Assembly (NCBI GenBank): GCA_013399305.1
Contig: VXAI01000015.1
Coordinates: 1,559,965-1,623,964, forward strand
DNA from: Rostratula benghalensis
Taxonomy: Eukaryota; Chordata; Aves; Charadriiformes; Rostratulidae
DNA length: 64,000 nucleotides
Direction: 5' to 3'
Position numbers and translations under genes: made by a program. Within the stretch, counting starts at the first letter, position 1, and each line of letters opens with the position of its first letter. Under the pieces are notes generated by a model. That model was not told the origin of the DNA, did no database searches, and worked only from the letters and a program-made list of their open reading frames with translations. This document shows, in pieces, positions 28,002-40,000 of this stretch.

Positions 28002-31000
28002 GTAACAGAGAGTGGGACTGCTGTTGAGGGCGGGGTGTGTGTGTGTAGGTAAGATTTGAAAACCCAAGCCAAAGGAGGTATCAAGTATCCAAATATACTA
28101 TTTGCTGACTAATCTCCTTTTTTTCTGGTAGTCTTTCTTACAGACTTTATTGATTTATTGTACTCAGTTGGCAGTAGAGGTGGCATGGTAGTGAAATACT
28201 GGATAACCTCCATTTCTCTTCTGAGCTGGGACACGTCAGTTATCCCTGCACTTGCTCAGACTGGCAGTTGAGGGCACAGGGTTGCATAGAATGGTTCTCC
28301 TTGAGTAGCTCTCCTGACTGATGTGATTGTGATTGCCATCCTCTGTGTCATGCTGGCACACTGAATTTAAGTCACTGTCTTCTCAATAGGTAGCAGAGCA
28401 TGGTGGAGGGGAGAGGCTAAACTTTCTGAAATAGCTTCATCAAGGCAGACCTTCCATACAGCCTTAAAACAAGGCTTAAACCTTGAACGCTAAAAAGATA
28501 ATGATTAAGGCTAGCCTTAGAGTGTCTAAAAATGTATACATTTAGAAAGATATGCCTGCTTAAATTAGTACTGATTCACAGCTGATTAAATAGGATAAAG
28601 ATCGCTCAGCTTTCTGTAATGGGAAGCATAGTGCAGCTCTTTTAACACATCCTAATGAGAGAATTATCACCTCATTTTATCTGTCTTGCAATAATTATTC
28701 ACATGCAGTTTGCAGCAAGGACTGCTCTAGGCGGTGTTGCTAAACTGTGGATCTGTGCTGTCTGATAGCTGTGCTTTCTCACCTCTATTCACTGAATTCA
28801 GTATCTATTTTGAATTGCTACCTGGCAATTGCTACCTGTCCTGCTGGCTTCCCCGAATAGCAGGTGCAGGGTTTCTCCTGGTAGTGGGGCCTAACGATGA
28901 GCATCTGTCCGTGGTTCCTTTCAGCTGAAGCTTTTGAGTCCCTGATTAGTTGTAGCAGCACTCCAGTTAAGGAAATAATTATGGGCAAAGGCAAACTAAG
29001 GCAAAGGCAAGATTCAGTCATTTGTGCAAGATTAAATGATGCTGTGTTTAGGGTGTTAGAGGTACAAATAGGTGCTAGGGAGATTTTTCAAGAGAGCTTA
29101 AGCACTCTGAGCTTTGCACAAGTTCCTCCATCTCAGCAGACATAGCAATGCTTAAACATGCTTTGGGTGTGAGGTTGTCGAGAGCATCCATGCTCTTTGT
29201 CTTCTTCAGGAGGAGAGCTAGAATAAAGTTGTCCAGTTTTGCAAATCTCAGCCTGGGAATCTAATGTCTTTGTGTAACATGGTTCCCTCAGACCAAAGCC
29301 TGCAGCTGAGCACTCACCGCACCCTGAGTGTGTTGTAAATGTATACCTTCCTTTGCCTTCTCTGACTTCCTTTTGCAAACAAGGTATTTATTTTGGACTT
29401 TGCATTTAAGGGAGAAACACATAGGGAGATTAAATAGAAGCTTTGAAACTCATTCTCATCACCTACCCTCCCTTCCCGTCTCATTAACACAAGGGAGTCG
29501 GGAGCAAAGCAGGAAGGGGAGGAGTTTCCTTCAGCTTGCTTTTTTTTCTGTCTCTTTTTCTTCATTTTTGGCCTTGGCCTTGTCTCTCTATTCTGTGCAT
29601 GTGCTTGGTCTGGAGGAGGCGGGAGGCAAGGGGAGTGAGGAAAGGACAAGAAAAGGGATGGAAGTCATCCTGGAAGAAAGTGGTGGAGTAGGAGTTCAGA
29701 TGTGTGAAGGAAGCAAACTGATAAGGGGGAATATAAAAGAAAAAAAAAAAAAAAGTTGGGAAAGACAATAAATACTAGTGCTGGGAGGAAAGAGGAGCAG
29801 ATGTTATTTCAGATGACAAGTGTGCATGTGAAAAAAGCTATCACCACCCCACGCCTCCTGCAGAGTTCCCAGTGCAAGGAGTTAAAAAGCTGTAGGAGTG
29901 ATTTAAAATGAATGTACAATGGATCTATTTGCTTTCTGTTATTGAAATTAGGTTTAGTTGTCTCAGTTTTCAAGCTTCTGAGCACATTTCTGATAGTTAC
30001 AAATTTATTTAAAAATAAAACAACAAATCAACAATGCAGAAGCTGATTCTAGTGAAATCACATGATTCCTTTAAGGAAGTCACCAAGAATCATAAGATAT
30101 GTTATAAAACCACGAGACTTGGCTCTCTTGTGTCAGTGGATCTGAGTATGAGAATCTGTAGTAAGATGAGTTCCTCTGGCAATGTATTCTTCTGCTCAGA
30201 TCACTGAAAGCCAGAAATATACAATATAGCTAGAAATGTGGTTAAGCTTAGAGGTTCTGTGGCAGATAGAACTTGAGTTATGGGGTAAATTAAGCTCAGC
30301 TCACTTTTGTATTGTTGAAGAGGGCCTGAATCAAACTCCCAGATCCATTATTCATTTCTGAATAATTCTTTAGTCTATTGGCTCTCTGAATGTTTCTGGT
30401 ATGAATCAGGATTGGCTCTGAGTGAGTGAGTTGCCAGTGATATTCCAAAATGATTGAGAAGGAAAGGAAATATTAAGTCACTGAAATTGGGGCTACCCCA
30501 ACAAATAACATTACCAGTCTGGGGTGAGACTGGTAATGTTTGTTGCTAGCTAATTATAGATACCAGCTTAAAACTGGCTTTTGGTATTTTTTATGTGAAT
30601 CCATTTTATACAAACTCTTCAAGTATGTGACAATTCTGCAAGACTAATGTGTTTATATGCATGTAGGCATGTACAATGTGCAGACTTTTATCTGCATAGT
30701 CAGAATTTTTTGTAAGAATTTAAATGGCTTGACTGTTCTTGTGTCTTAATTTCATATGCCCACATGTATTGTACAGCATGGGCCAGTTTGTGATAGTACT
30801 GAAGAACCTACAAATTGCATTTATACAAGTGCCTAAGGGATTTAGAGTCTATTTCTCACTAAGAGTCTAGTCTAGTCTCACTGACTAGTTATGAAGGAAA
30901 CTCAGAGAGTGGTGCCAGTACAGCACTCTACTTCCACACCAAATGTTAATCCACAGAACAGTCTTGCGAAGCAAATACTGTAGCTGAGCCACATCCCAAG

Positions 31001-34000
31001 CTCAACTAAGTGAAGAGAGTAAATGGAAATAGGATCATGTTAACACATCTAGAGAAGACTTAATATAGAAATAAATGACAGTGATTGATGCTCCACTGGG
31101 ACAATATTATCAAATTCCATCTAATTTGGAGCCAGTCAACCAATGCTCGCTGCACTATAATGTTTAACCAGGTGTTAAATAGGTGTGAACTTCTTAGCCT
31201 TTTCGTTGTCAAAAGGAAACAAATAAAGATCACAGGAATCTAGAATAAAAGATGAACTTTTCTAAATGCCATTCTCGTTTTTTCCTTTTCTTCCCAATAT
31301 ATATTTGTCCACTATAGACTGGCTTTTATTTTGTGCTTTTATTTTTAAATGGCCTCTTTTCTTAAACAGGGCAGCGCTTAGCTGAGATGATAAACCATCT
31401 GCCCTCCGTGTTGTCCCTAATAAGATGACTGCAATACTGTCATCCTCATCTTAATAATGGCAGAGAGAGGCTAAATGACTAGCTCAAGTCCACAGAGTGA
31501 GAAAATTAGAATTCAGGACTTCCTGACTCACAGTCCTGTGCTCAGATCAGTAGACCATGCTGCCTTTGAGAGAGGTGAGATCTTCCCAGTTATGTACTGT
31601 TACTAAACAAGAGCATTCTGAGTGTCCTGTGAAGAGGTGAGCACGGGATATGCTATAAAGAAGTAAGCAGCACTGATGTAAGGACTTTTCACGGGCACAC
31701 ACTGTGGCATCAGACTCCCTGGTTCAGCAGGTCTTTGGGATGACTGTGGGCTGACACTAGAGTGCTGAACAGATCTTTGTCACTTAGGGTCATCCGGGTT
31801 GATTTTGGGTGTTTGAGCTAGCACAACCTTCTTCTAGTTTATGTCAATGCAGTTTCTTTCACTTTATGTGCTAGTAGGCTAGCATTGAACTCATCCCAAG
31901 TGCATGCAGCAGAACTCCTCACAGCAAGGGTTTGGGTTGTTTCCATCCCCTCTTTGACTCTAGTCTGCAGCTCATTTTATTGGGGTTGTAAATGCTGGCT
32001 AAGATAAGATGCAAACACCTCTCTTTGTCCAGAAGCTGCTGAGTGAGGCTGCACAGCATTTCTGTTTGAGGTGCTAAAATGAGCTCCCTGATCACTGAAG
32101 TGTTCTGCTGCCTGGCCAACATGTTCTGATGGTCTGTCGTTTGCACCACTCTGTTGTTCCAAGAGCACGTGCAGTGCCCCTGTATCCACGGCACTGACTG
32201 GATTAGCTCTTTTATCTTTACCCTCTGTTATTTCCACTAACTTTTAGTTTTGCATTGAGCAGCAGATGAAGATGAAGATAAAGACGATGACTTCCGAGCT
32301 CCGCTTTACAAGAATGTGGAGATTAAAGGAATCCAAGTACGGATGAAATGGTGTGCCACCTGCCACTTCTACCGTCCTCCACGCTGCTCTCACTGCAGCG
32401 TCTGTGACAACTGTGTTGAGGTAACAATTCTGTTGATTACATGGTCTGTTGGCTTTGCCTCGTGATGAGAGAGCACGTACTACTGGAAATAGGCAGTTGA
32501 GTGGGTCCCCCAGTTTTTCAGTTCTTGGAAGTTCCCAGCTGTAGCCTTGTTGACGGACTCCTACTAATTAGTACGCTCTGAAACGAAGCCCTCGGTTATG
32601 ATGTACACTACCTATGCAATGAAGTTTGGTGTCGTCTTTTTTGCTAGTGATAATTAGAATAAAAATGTATAGTGCTGGCTATGCCTTCCTTGAACTCTCT
32701 GAGGGATCGTGAATGTAGAAAAAGGGTGAAAGAATGTGTTGATGCAGACGACGAATTCAGGAGAGCAGGAAATTCAGGGTGAACCATTGTAGGTTGTCTG
32801 GTGTGAGCTTAGGGCTCATCATTTAATTTGTAGCAAACCGTTGCCTATGTTATTGGACAAGCAGAGAAGCTGGAGTGGTGTGTGAGCTTTAGGAAAACCA
32901 AGTTTGGAATTCAGCAAGTGGTTTTCTGGTCAGTGGAAGGACCCTGGGTTTGTTTCAGCATCCCAGCTCAGAGCATGAACCCATTCATGTTTCTAATCTT
33001 GGTCACTCTGAATTATGGGACTTCCATGTTTCTTGATAGTCGTGGGGTCTTAGTGAGACACACAGGATTTTTAAAAAATAACCCCAAAATAGTAAGATGT
33101 GCTTTTGGGCTATAAACAACTCCCAAGCTTGTAAGTACAGAGCGCTGTGTCCACAGCAGTATATTGCCAGGGGGGATTTTTTTATTGCTGAGCTAAAAAT
33201 TCCACTTCTTAAGGATCATTTCTGCAGTAAGATGTATTTTTTTCCAGTAGAAAGATGAAATCTTTAATATGTCTGAAATATATTCAGCTGTGCCATTAAA
33301 ATGAAAGGAATTAGTAATCAGAAAGGGGAAAAAAATACCACAGTCAGCTAGAATGCTGTGTACACCATCTTTGTCCTAATCCTCTTTGCCGTAAGCAAGG
33401 GAATAGTCCCAAAGAAAGCAGCACAGTTAGGTGTGAGAGGCAGGCTGCCTGGGTTTATCTTGTGTCAGTCATTTGCTCCTTTAGAGCAGTATATATAAGT
33501 TACAATTATCTGGAAACAGTGCTGTGCCTAGTAACTATTGATAAATTGGACAAGGCTATCCTGTTATGGAAGGCTGTAGAAGGATGCAGGATATGAGAAG
33601 ATGGACACTAAAGAGCTGCCAGGGTCCCTGAGAAGAGAGGAATAACCACAACTATTCAGAAGTTGTGTCACACAATTTCTTTAGACTGCTGTGAATTGCT
33701 GCATAGAGCTGGATTTTTTATAGAAAACTCGAGTCATTTGTTCCTGGTTTTAAAACATAAACGTTTTCACTCATTCTAGATCCTGAGGATTGTTTAGATA
33801 ATGGTAAAGTCTCAGTTGTCCCATGGAATTTCTTTCTTCTGCCCTCCTCAGTGGCTCAGCATAAAAATTAATTTTCAACAAATTAAGTTTTCTCAGAACA
33901 AGGTTGCTCAAAATTCACTGGTCTAAACACTTGCAATTTCTTGCTGCCATCGGGCCTCCATGGACTCAGTACTGCAGCAAAAATGAGAATGGGAGAGAAT

Positions 34001-37000
34001 CCAAAAGAAACCTAAATAAGATAGCAGAATGTGAGGTGACTCTGCCTAGCTCTCTGGAAGTTTTATTGATGGTTAGATCAGTTGAGTGTTCCTTACTATT
34101 CTGGTGGGCAAGTAAGAAGCTCTGCTTATATAATTAAATTGTAATTGCTATGGAGGAATATAGGCAAAAAGCATTAGTGACGTCTAAATCAATAAATCAT
34201 GGTCTTAAACGACATGCTTTATTGATTCTTGTGATGCCTTTTTCCCACTCATCTGTCTATGTGAGAAGAGCTTGGGGACAGTGATAGAAGTGACTCGTCT
34301 GGGTTGTGTTTGTGGATCTTTTGTGGTTGTGTTCAGGGTTGTAATTCACATCTTTTCACTTTTAGTCTAGAATGTACCCTAAAAATTCTTTTCCCAATTA
34401 TAAAACTTTTGAGCTAATTTGATGAAAATGAACTAACAACAAAAGCCAACAACACTTGCAGAAATAAATTCAATTAAAACCTAAAGCCTGCTGTGGCCAG
34501 AGGGACTCAAATGTGAATCTGTGACAATATTAGTCAGATTTTTGCATTTTTTTACTGAAGTATTTGCAGTGGGTACTTACATAATTTCATAATGGATAGA
34601 TATTTGGAATGCATACAACCAGATTTGCATAATAGACATATGTTATGTCAGCATTTCAGATACAACCTGAAATTATCTTTATTGAATTGCCCCCAACATT
34701 TTCTAATGTGCTTTGAGAAAGCTCTAATGCATTTTCCTGTGTTTAGTAAATTTTTGGTATATACATCGCACAAAACTTAAAAGTACAAAACCCCTTTGCC
34801 ATCATTGGGGAATGTTTAAAAATAGCATTACCATGAAACAAAAACCAGAGAGTTCATTTATTGATGTAGTGAGTGTGCATTATCCGTTCTGAAGAATGCA
34901 GAAATAAGAAGTGTTTATTTCTTGTAATTGATCTTGTCTTCGTGTCAAGAATAATCCCATTGAAGGCAGTGGATTTACATGCTTATAAAAGTTTGTAAAG
35001 ACACTTGAAAGGTGCTTGTGGCTTGCCTTTATTATTAAATCTCCTCTTAAAAGGGATCTGACTTTATGAGGGGCTTGGAACTTTTAACTGAGACAAATAG
35101 GTTTGGGTTCATAACTATTCATGATCTTGGGCAGAACTTTGCCCCTGTCTTATTCAGATGTTGCTTTTCTCTAGGGACCTGCCTGATAAAAAAGTATCTT
35201 TCACGCTGTCCATTGTTTAAAGTGGGTACATTCGGCTTCATGTAAATACAGAAATGTAGAGCAGAGGATTCTGCAGCACTATTGCATCTTCAAAACGTTC
35301 TAGGTTATGAGAACTTCATTGTAATTGACTGCCTGTGCTAAGTATGATAAAATATTACTAGTACTGCTGCTAGCAGATACTATTTATTTTACACCCTTTT
35401 ATAGAAAGGATATTTATAAATATCCTCTTGCCTTTTATTTGTTTTATAACCTCTCTTTGAACCCTGTAAACCCTCAAGTACCTCTGCATCCATAGATACA
35501 GGAACCAATTAGTTGCAAGAGTCTTTTAAATAGAGTGTAGGATGTTGTGAAGCTGCAGAACTGGCCTGATGTAATTCGACATTATGATGGTTCAGATTTA
35601 TCTCTAAGACAATGTGTTTCCTTTCTGGATATTATTTCTTGTCTCTCCCTTTCTTTACAAGGATTTTGACCATCACTGCCCATGGGTCAACAATTGCATA
35701 GGACGGAGGAACTACCGCTATTTTTTTCTCTTCTTGCTATCCTTAAGTACGCACATGGTCGGAGTATTCACTTTTGGGCTCATTTTTGTATTAAACCATA
35801 TGGAGAAGCTGGGAGCAGCTCATACTACCATTACGTATCCTTTTTGGTCTTTCAAGAGACAAAGTTGCCTTAAGGAAAATGTGAAAGAATAAATCTGAAG
35901 ATTTGTCTGGAATTGGTGAAGGCCTGCTCCTCTCCTGATGGCCCATTGGTCTTCCCCTGTAAATGCTTAGTGCAGGTTTGCCTCTGTACCTGTCTGACCT
36001 CTGTAACCATGTATTACCCAAAAACTATAGCCAACCTTTTGTCTATCTCAATCTTTGCCATGACAACCCACAGAAGGATGTGCTGCCTCCCTAGATTTAT
36101 ACTTCCAATGGGGTGTGACTCTAAACTGCTGGGTACTGTTTGACTGTATTTAAAACTCTCTTACTGTATGCTAAAGCAGTGTTTGCCCTGGAAGCAGTCT
36201 TCCTGCATGTTAGGGTAATACACAAACCTCTGGCTCTCAGGGGGTGCTACCCTTAGTGATAGATTAGTGCAGAACAGTCTTTACAAGGTGGTTAGAGCCA
36301 GAATTAATCGAGTTCCCATTATTTTTTATCCATCTCAATGATAAGGGCCCAGGCTAGGAGCAGATGGACTTAACTTTGAGATAAAATTTAGTTGGCCTAA
36401 TTAAAGGTGAGGAACACCCTCTCTCTTCTTCCATCTTTTCCTCTACCTCTCCTTCATAGCTTCTTTTCCCCTTCACTCATCTCAGTTTCTTTAACTCCTG
36501 GATACAGAATGGCTGTCATGTGTGTGGCTGGGTTATTCTTTATTCCAGTCATTGGTCTCACTGGTTTCCATATCGTTCTAGTGGCCCGCGGGCGCACAAC
36601 GAATGAACAGGTAAGAAGCCATCCTCTCCCCGTATTTGTGGCTAAGGTGTTGAGTTGGGAAGCAAAGTCAACGGGTCAGCTTGGGTAAATCAAAAAAATG
36701 ATCCAGATCTTAGCAGTAACACTCTTAGTGCAGCTTCTGTGGAGATATAGGAAGATTGCGTAGTTTTTTATTTTTAGAACTTAATGATTTCCCCCTTCTC
36801 ACCACAAAGGATCATCCCAGGCTTATTTACCATTTAAAATTCACTCATGGCCTTGAAATAGGTTTTATGTGGTGAGTACAGTCAACCCCAGAAGTTCAAA
36901 CTTCATAAATCAGACTGAACAAACCATGAAACTGAATGAAAGAAAGGAAAAGATTAAGTCATGCTTTTGCCCTGTCTCCTGATATTTTGGACTCCCCCAG

Positions 37001-40000
37001 CTAACCCACGCTGCAGATAATAAGGTCTGAGCCAGCTCTTTGTCTCACTGCCTTTGTCACTCATGTTCTCATGCGTATGTGCGCACGCACACACACAGCC
37101 TCTTGGACCTAACTTGTTTTGCTTCTCCAAACCAAGTGCCAACATGTCATCTTGTGCCAAGAAAGTCTGTAAAACTGTAGTTCCTCAAATGTATGTAATC
37201 CACAGCCCCTAGGTATACAATCCAGACCCACATGCATATCAATAGCACAGGTGATAGAGATCTAGTTGTGGGGTCAACAGCATGCCCCTGCCATGTGTCG
37301 GGGTAGCTCAGTTAGAAAGCCTGATGCTGGGTCAGCTGCACAAGGCATTTCCAGCCAGGCTAATTAATTGTGGCCATTCCAGTGCTTTCACTGTTCCAGA
37401 GCGCCTTTCACACATCTGGGTTTTTCTACATCACACTTCTTTTTCACATTCTTTTTCAAATGTATTTTTACTGCTTTTGCATCTACGGGTGCTGTCTAGC
37501 TCCTGCTGAGCAGTGTGCTCTTCTGGCTGCCCTGCAGGCTGATGGCTTCGTGCTTACATAGCTTGTACAGCTGCTGTGCAGACTGTGAGAGCTGAAGACA
37601 TCTGTCTGAGGCCAAGCCTTCGTAAACTGGGATGAGATTGTCTCCTATCCCACAAGAGACAATAAAAACTTCTATCCAGAATAGTGTGGGAGGTTTACAT
37701 AAGCAATGAATCTGAAGTCATCCTGAATTGTTGCCTAACACGGCCTTTGAACAAAGCAGGCTTACCATAGCTGTAGATCTTTAAATGCTTTTCTCTGTCC
37801 TGCTTGGAATCAGCTGCTCTTTGTCTTAAAATTAATGTTGGCCAAGTATTTGGTTTGACAGTGCTAACAATAGTAGCATGAAACCTAGGGCATTTCAGTC
37901 TCATGGTCTGCCTTAGGCTTGCTTTTGTGCAGTGATGGAAACTGTCCATGGAAATTTTAGGTTGAGGGGGAAGGAAAAATTTAAATAAATAAATAAAATG
38001 TAGCTTCTTTCATTTCTGGCTACACTAACATTTAGGAAGGTTGAGAATTTTGTATTTAACTTGATTGAAACAACTATTGGAAAATGCATCCTAGCTTGTT
38101 TTGGTTTCCTGAGCTACCAAACCACTTGAGATGAATTCATCTTTCCATGCCATTTTCTGAAAATTAAATATAACGTGGTCTTATTTCTGGTTAGTCATAT
38201 GCACTGCTTATCTGGAACTGGAGGACGGATGTTCCCAGCCTTCAGGTCCCTTTCAGAGGAAACAATCTAACTAATTAGAGCATGAGAACAGGAGTGATGG
38301 ATGTGAGATCCGCTCCTGGCTTTGCCACTGTTTTAAAACATTCACTTTTCTCCTGCAGCCTCGGTATTGATTCTCTTTTCTCACACTGTTAGTTATCTGC
38401 TGGCAGCTTTCCAATTACAATATGCTCAATTATACTTGTCCTCTTTTCCCTTTTTGTAGGCCTGTGGTACAGACATCTTTGGTGTTTTACTCTAAATTTT
38501 TGGTATTTCTTCATACTGGAGTTCATAGACTTTGAGAATCTGTAGTAAGCAGACTGTTAGATGTAGTAGTGCATAGTGCCCAAGTTCAGATCTTTCTGAA
38601 CTTTCTGAATGCCTCTGGAAGTCTTTTATGGAATCAAAATAAGACATAGCCCAACATCTGCTCATATCTTGGCATTTTTAGTTTCTGAATAGAGTAAATA
38701 AAAATCCTTCCTTCTGAGACTGCTTTCTATCAGTGGATTTCAAACTGCTTTAGAAACCTAATTGATGTAATTAGTAATATAATCTGTGAGTTAGAGAAAT
38801 TTTATTTTGATACTGTGTTTGAGAAAATGGGCACAGAGATAGGAAGTGCTTTGCCAGCATCTGGCACAAGTCAGCTGAAGCCCAGGATTGAATGCAGATG
38901 TGCCAAATGTCCAGGCCTATGTTTTAGTCATCATGTTACTCTTCCAACACTCAGAACTTCCAACATTTCTTTCTTGGTTTTTAAAAGAGTTTTATGTAAT
39001 ATCAAAGAGGCCAGCATAATGTATTGCAAAATGATTTAATCGTTGTTATTTTATGTGCAAGTAATTAAAGGATTCCTGGTACCCTGTAAATTTGTTGCTA
39101 GATCAGAACTATGAGTTGATTAAAATTCATTACTTGCGAACGGCAACAGTAATGTTTTTAATGGCAACCACTATTAATCTCGCTGCCTTTATTGGTATTT
39201 ATCCCCATATGGTGACTTTCAAGTGTCTGCCTGTAGAGCACAAAGCCTTTATAATGCTTATGAAGCTTTGAATGGATCCCACCAGTCTAATGAGGCCTGG
39301 CTTTTACTAAACTTGCTCATTTCCAAGCAAACAGCGCAATCGCCAGGGAGCTCCTGGCGCCTGCCCACGTACGGCACCAGTTCATATTGATTGTCACTAG
39401 GGATGGGATGCTGATGGAGAGGAAACATTGCTCTCATCCAACATTCCAAATGTTGAATTGACATGCCAGTTTGTTTGGAGGAGACTTGCCAAGGCAGAGG
39501 AGTGGAAGTGGCAGGGTAATGCAAGGGACCAGAACAGGATGTCTGGCTAACAGCTGGGCATGAATCTGGTGCAGGAGCAGCTTGGTGTAGTGAACCTGGC
39601 CACTGTGGAACCCAGTCCCATTTGAGCTCACAGCCCTGTTGGGATCTTTAGCTGGTGTACCTCCTAGCTACAAGTAGCTGATGGAGGTGGTGTGTGAGAG
39701 CAGAAGGGAGGAAGTCCAGCAGTCAAAGCAAAATAATTTGGGAAGGACAGTAGGATCAGAGCAAAGCATGGTTGTTCTTGGCTTTCTGAGGGTTGGATGA
39801 TGACTTTTATGTAACCAGAGCTTTCAGGGCTGTCCTGAATCTGTTGCCAGGTGACAGGTAAATTCCGTGGGGGAGTGAATCCTTTTACCCGAGGATGCTG
39901 TGGAAACGTGGAGCATGTGCTGTGCAGCCCCTTGGCTCCCAGGTAAGAGAAATGCTTCCAACTGGGAATGAGGGAGGTAGGGTAGTTGTTGGGACAGAGG

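Larger units (their letters stand above)
28002..32262 (+). other. ZDHHC8: ZDHHC8 intron 2
   Basis: A 4.26-kb intron bounded by gtaaca and an acceptor with three adjacent AGs. It holds a short GT repeat just after the donor (about 28036-28047), a run of 15 A at 29740-29754, a compact inverted repeat at 30499-30545 and a reverse-oriented MIR remnant at 31431-31570. No exon-like open frame was found. Confidence 0.9.
36611..39850 (+). other. ZDHHC8: ZDHHC8 intron 5
   Basis: A 3.24-kb intron with a 28-base purine/pyrimidine alternating tract at 37070-37097, two MIR-like fragments (about 38285-38400 forward and 38815-38935 reverse) and a short AAAT repeat near 37981-37998. No coding signal was seen. 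Confidence 0.9.

Noticed and set aside
29328..29771. 147-codon + strand open frame in intron 2
   Set aside because: Purine- and pyrimidine-rich low-complexity translation ending in a Lys run from poly-A. No family match.
31919..32237. Two overlapping open frames on the - strand just before exon 3
   Set aside because: The 86- and 91-codon frames share the same DNA in different frames, lack any domain and lie wholly within intron 2.
37300..37345. tRNA-like A-box (gggtagctcagttagaaagc)
   Set aside because: The first half resembles a tRNA A box, but no B box (GGTTCGANTCC-like) follows at tRNA spacing and no cloverleaf can be drawn. Chance or a highly decayed tRNA-derived SINE.
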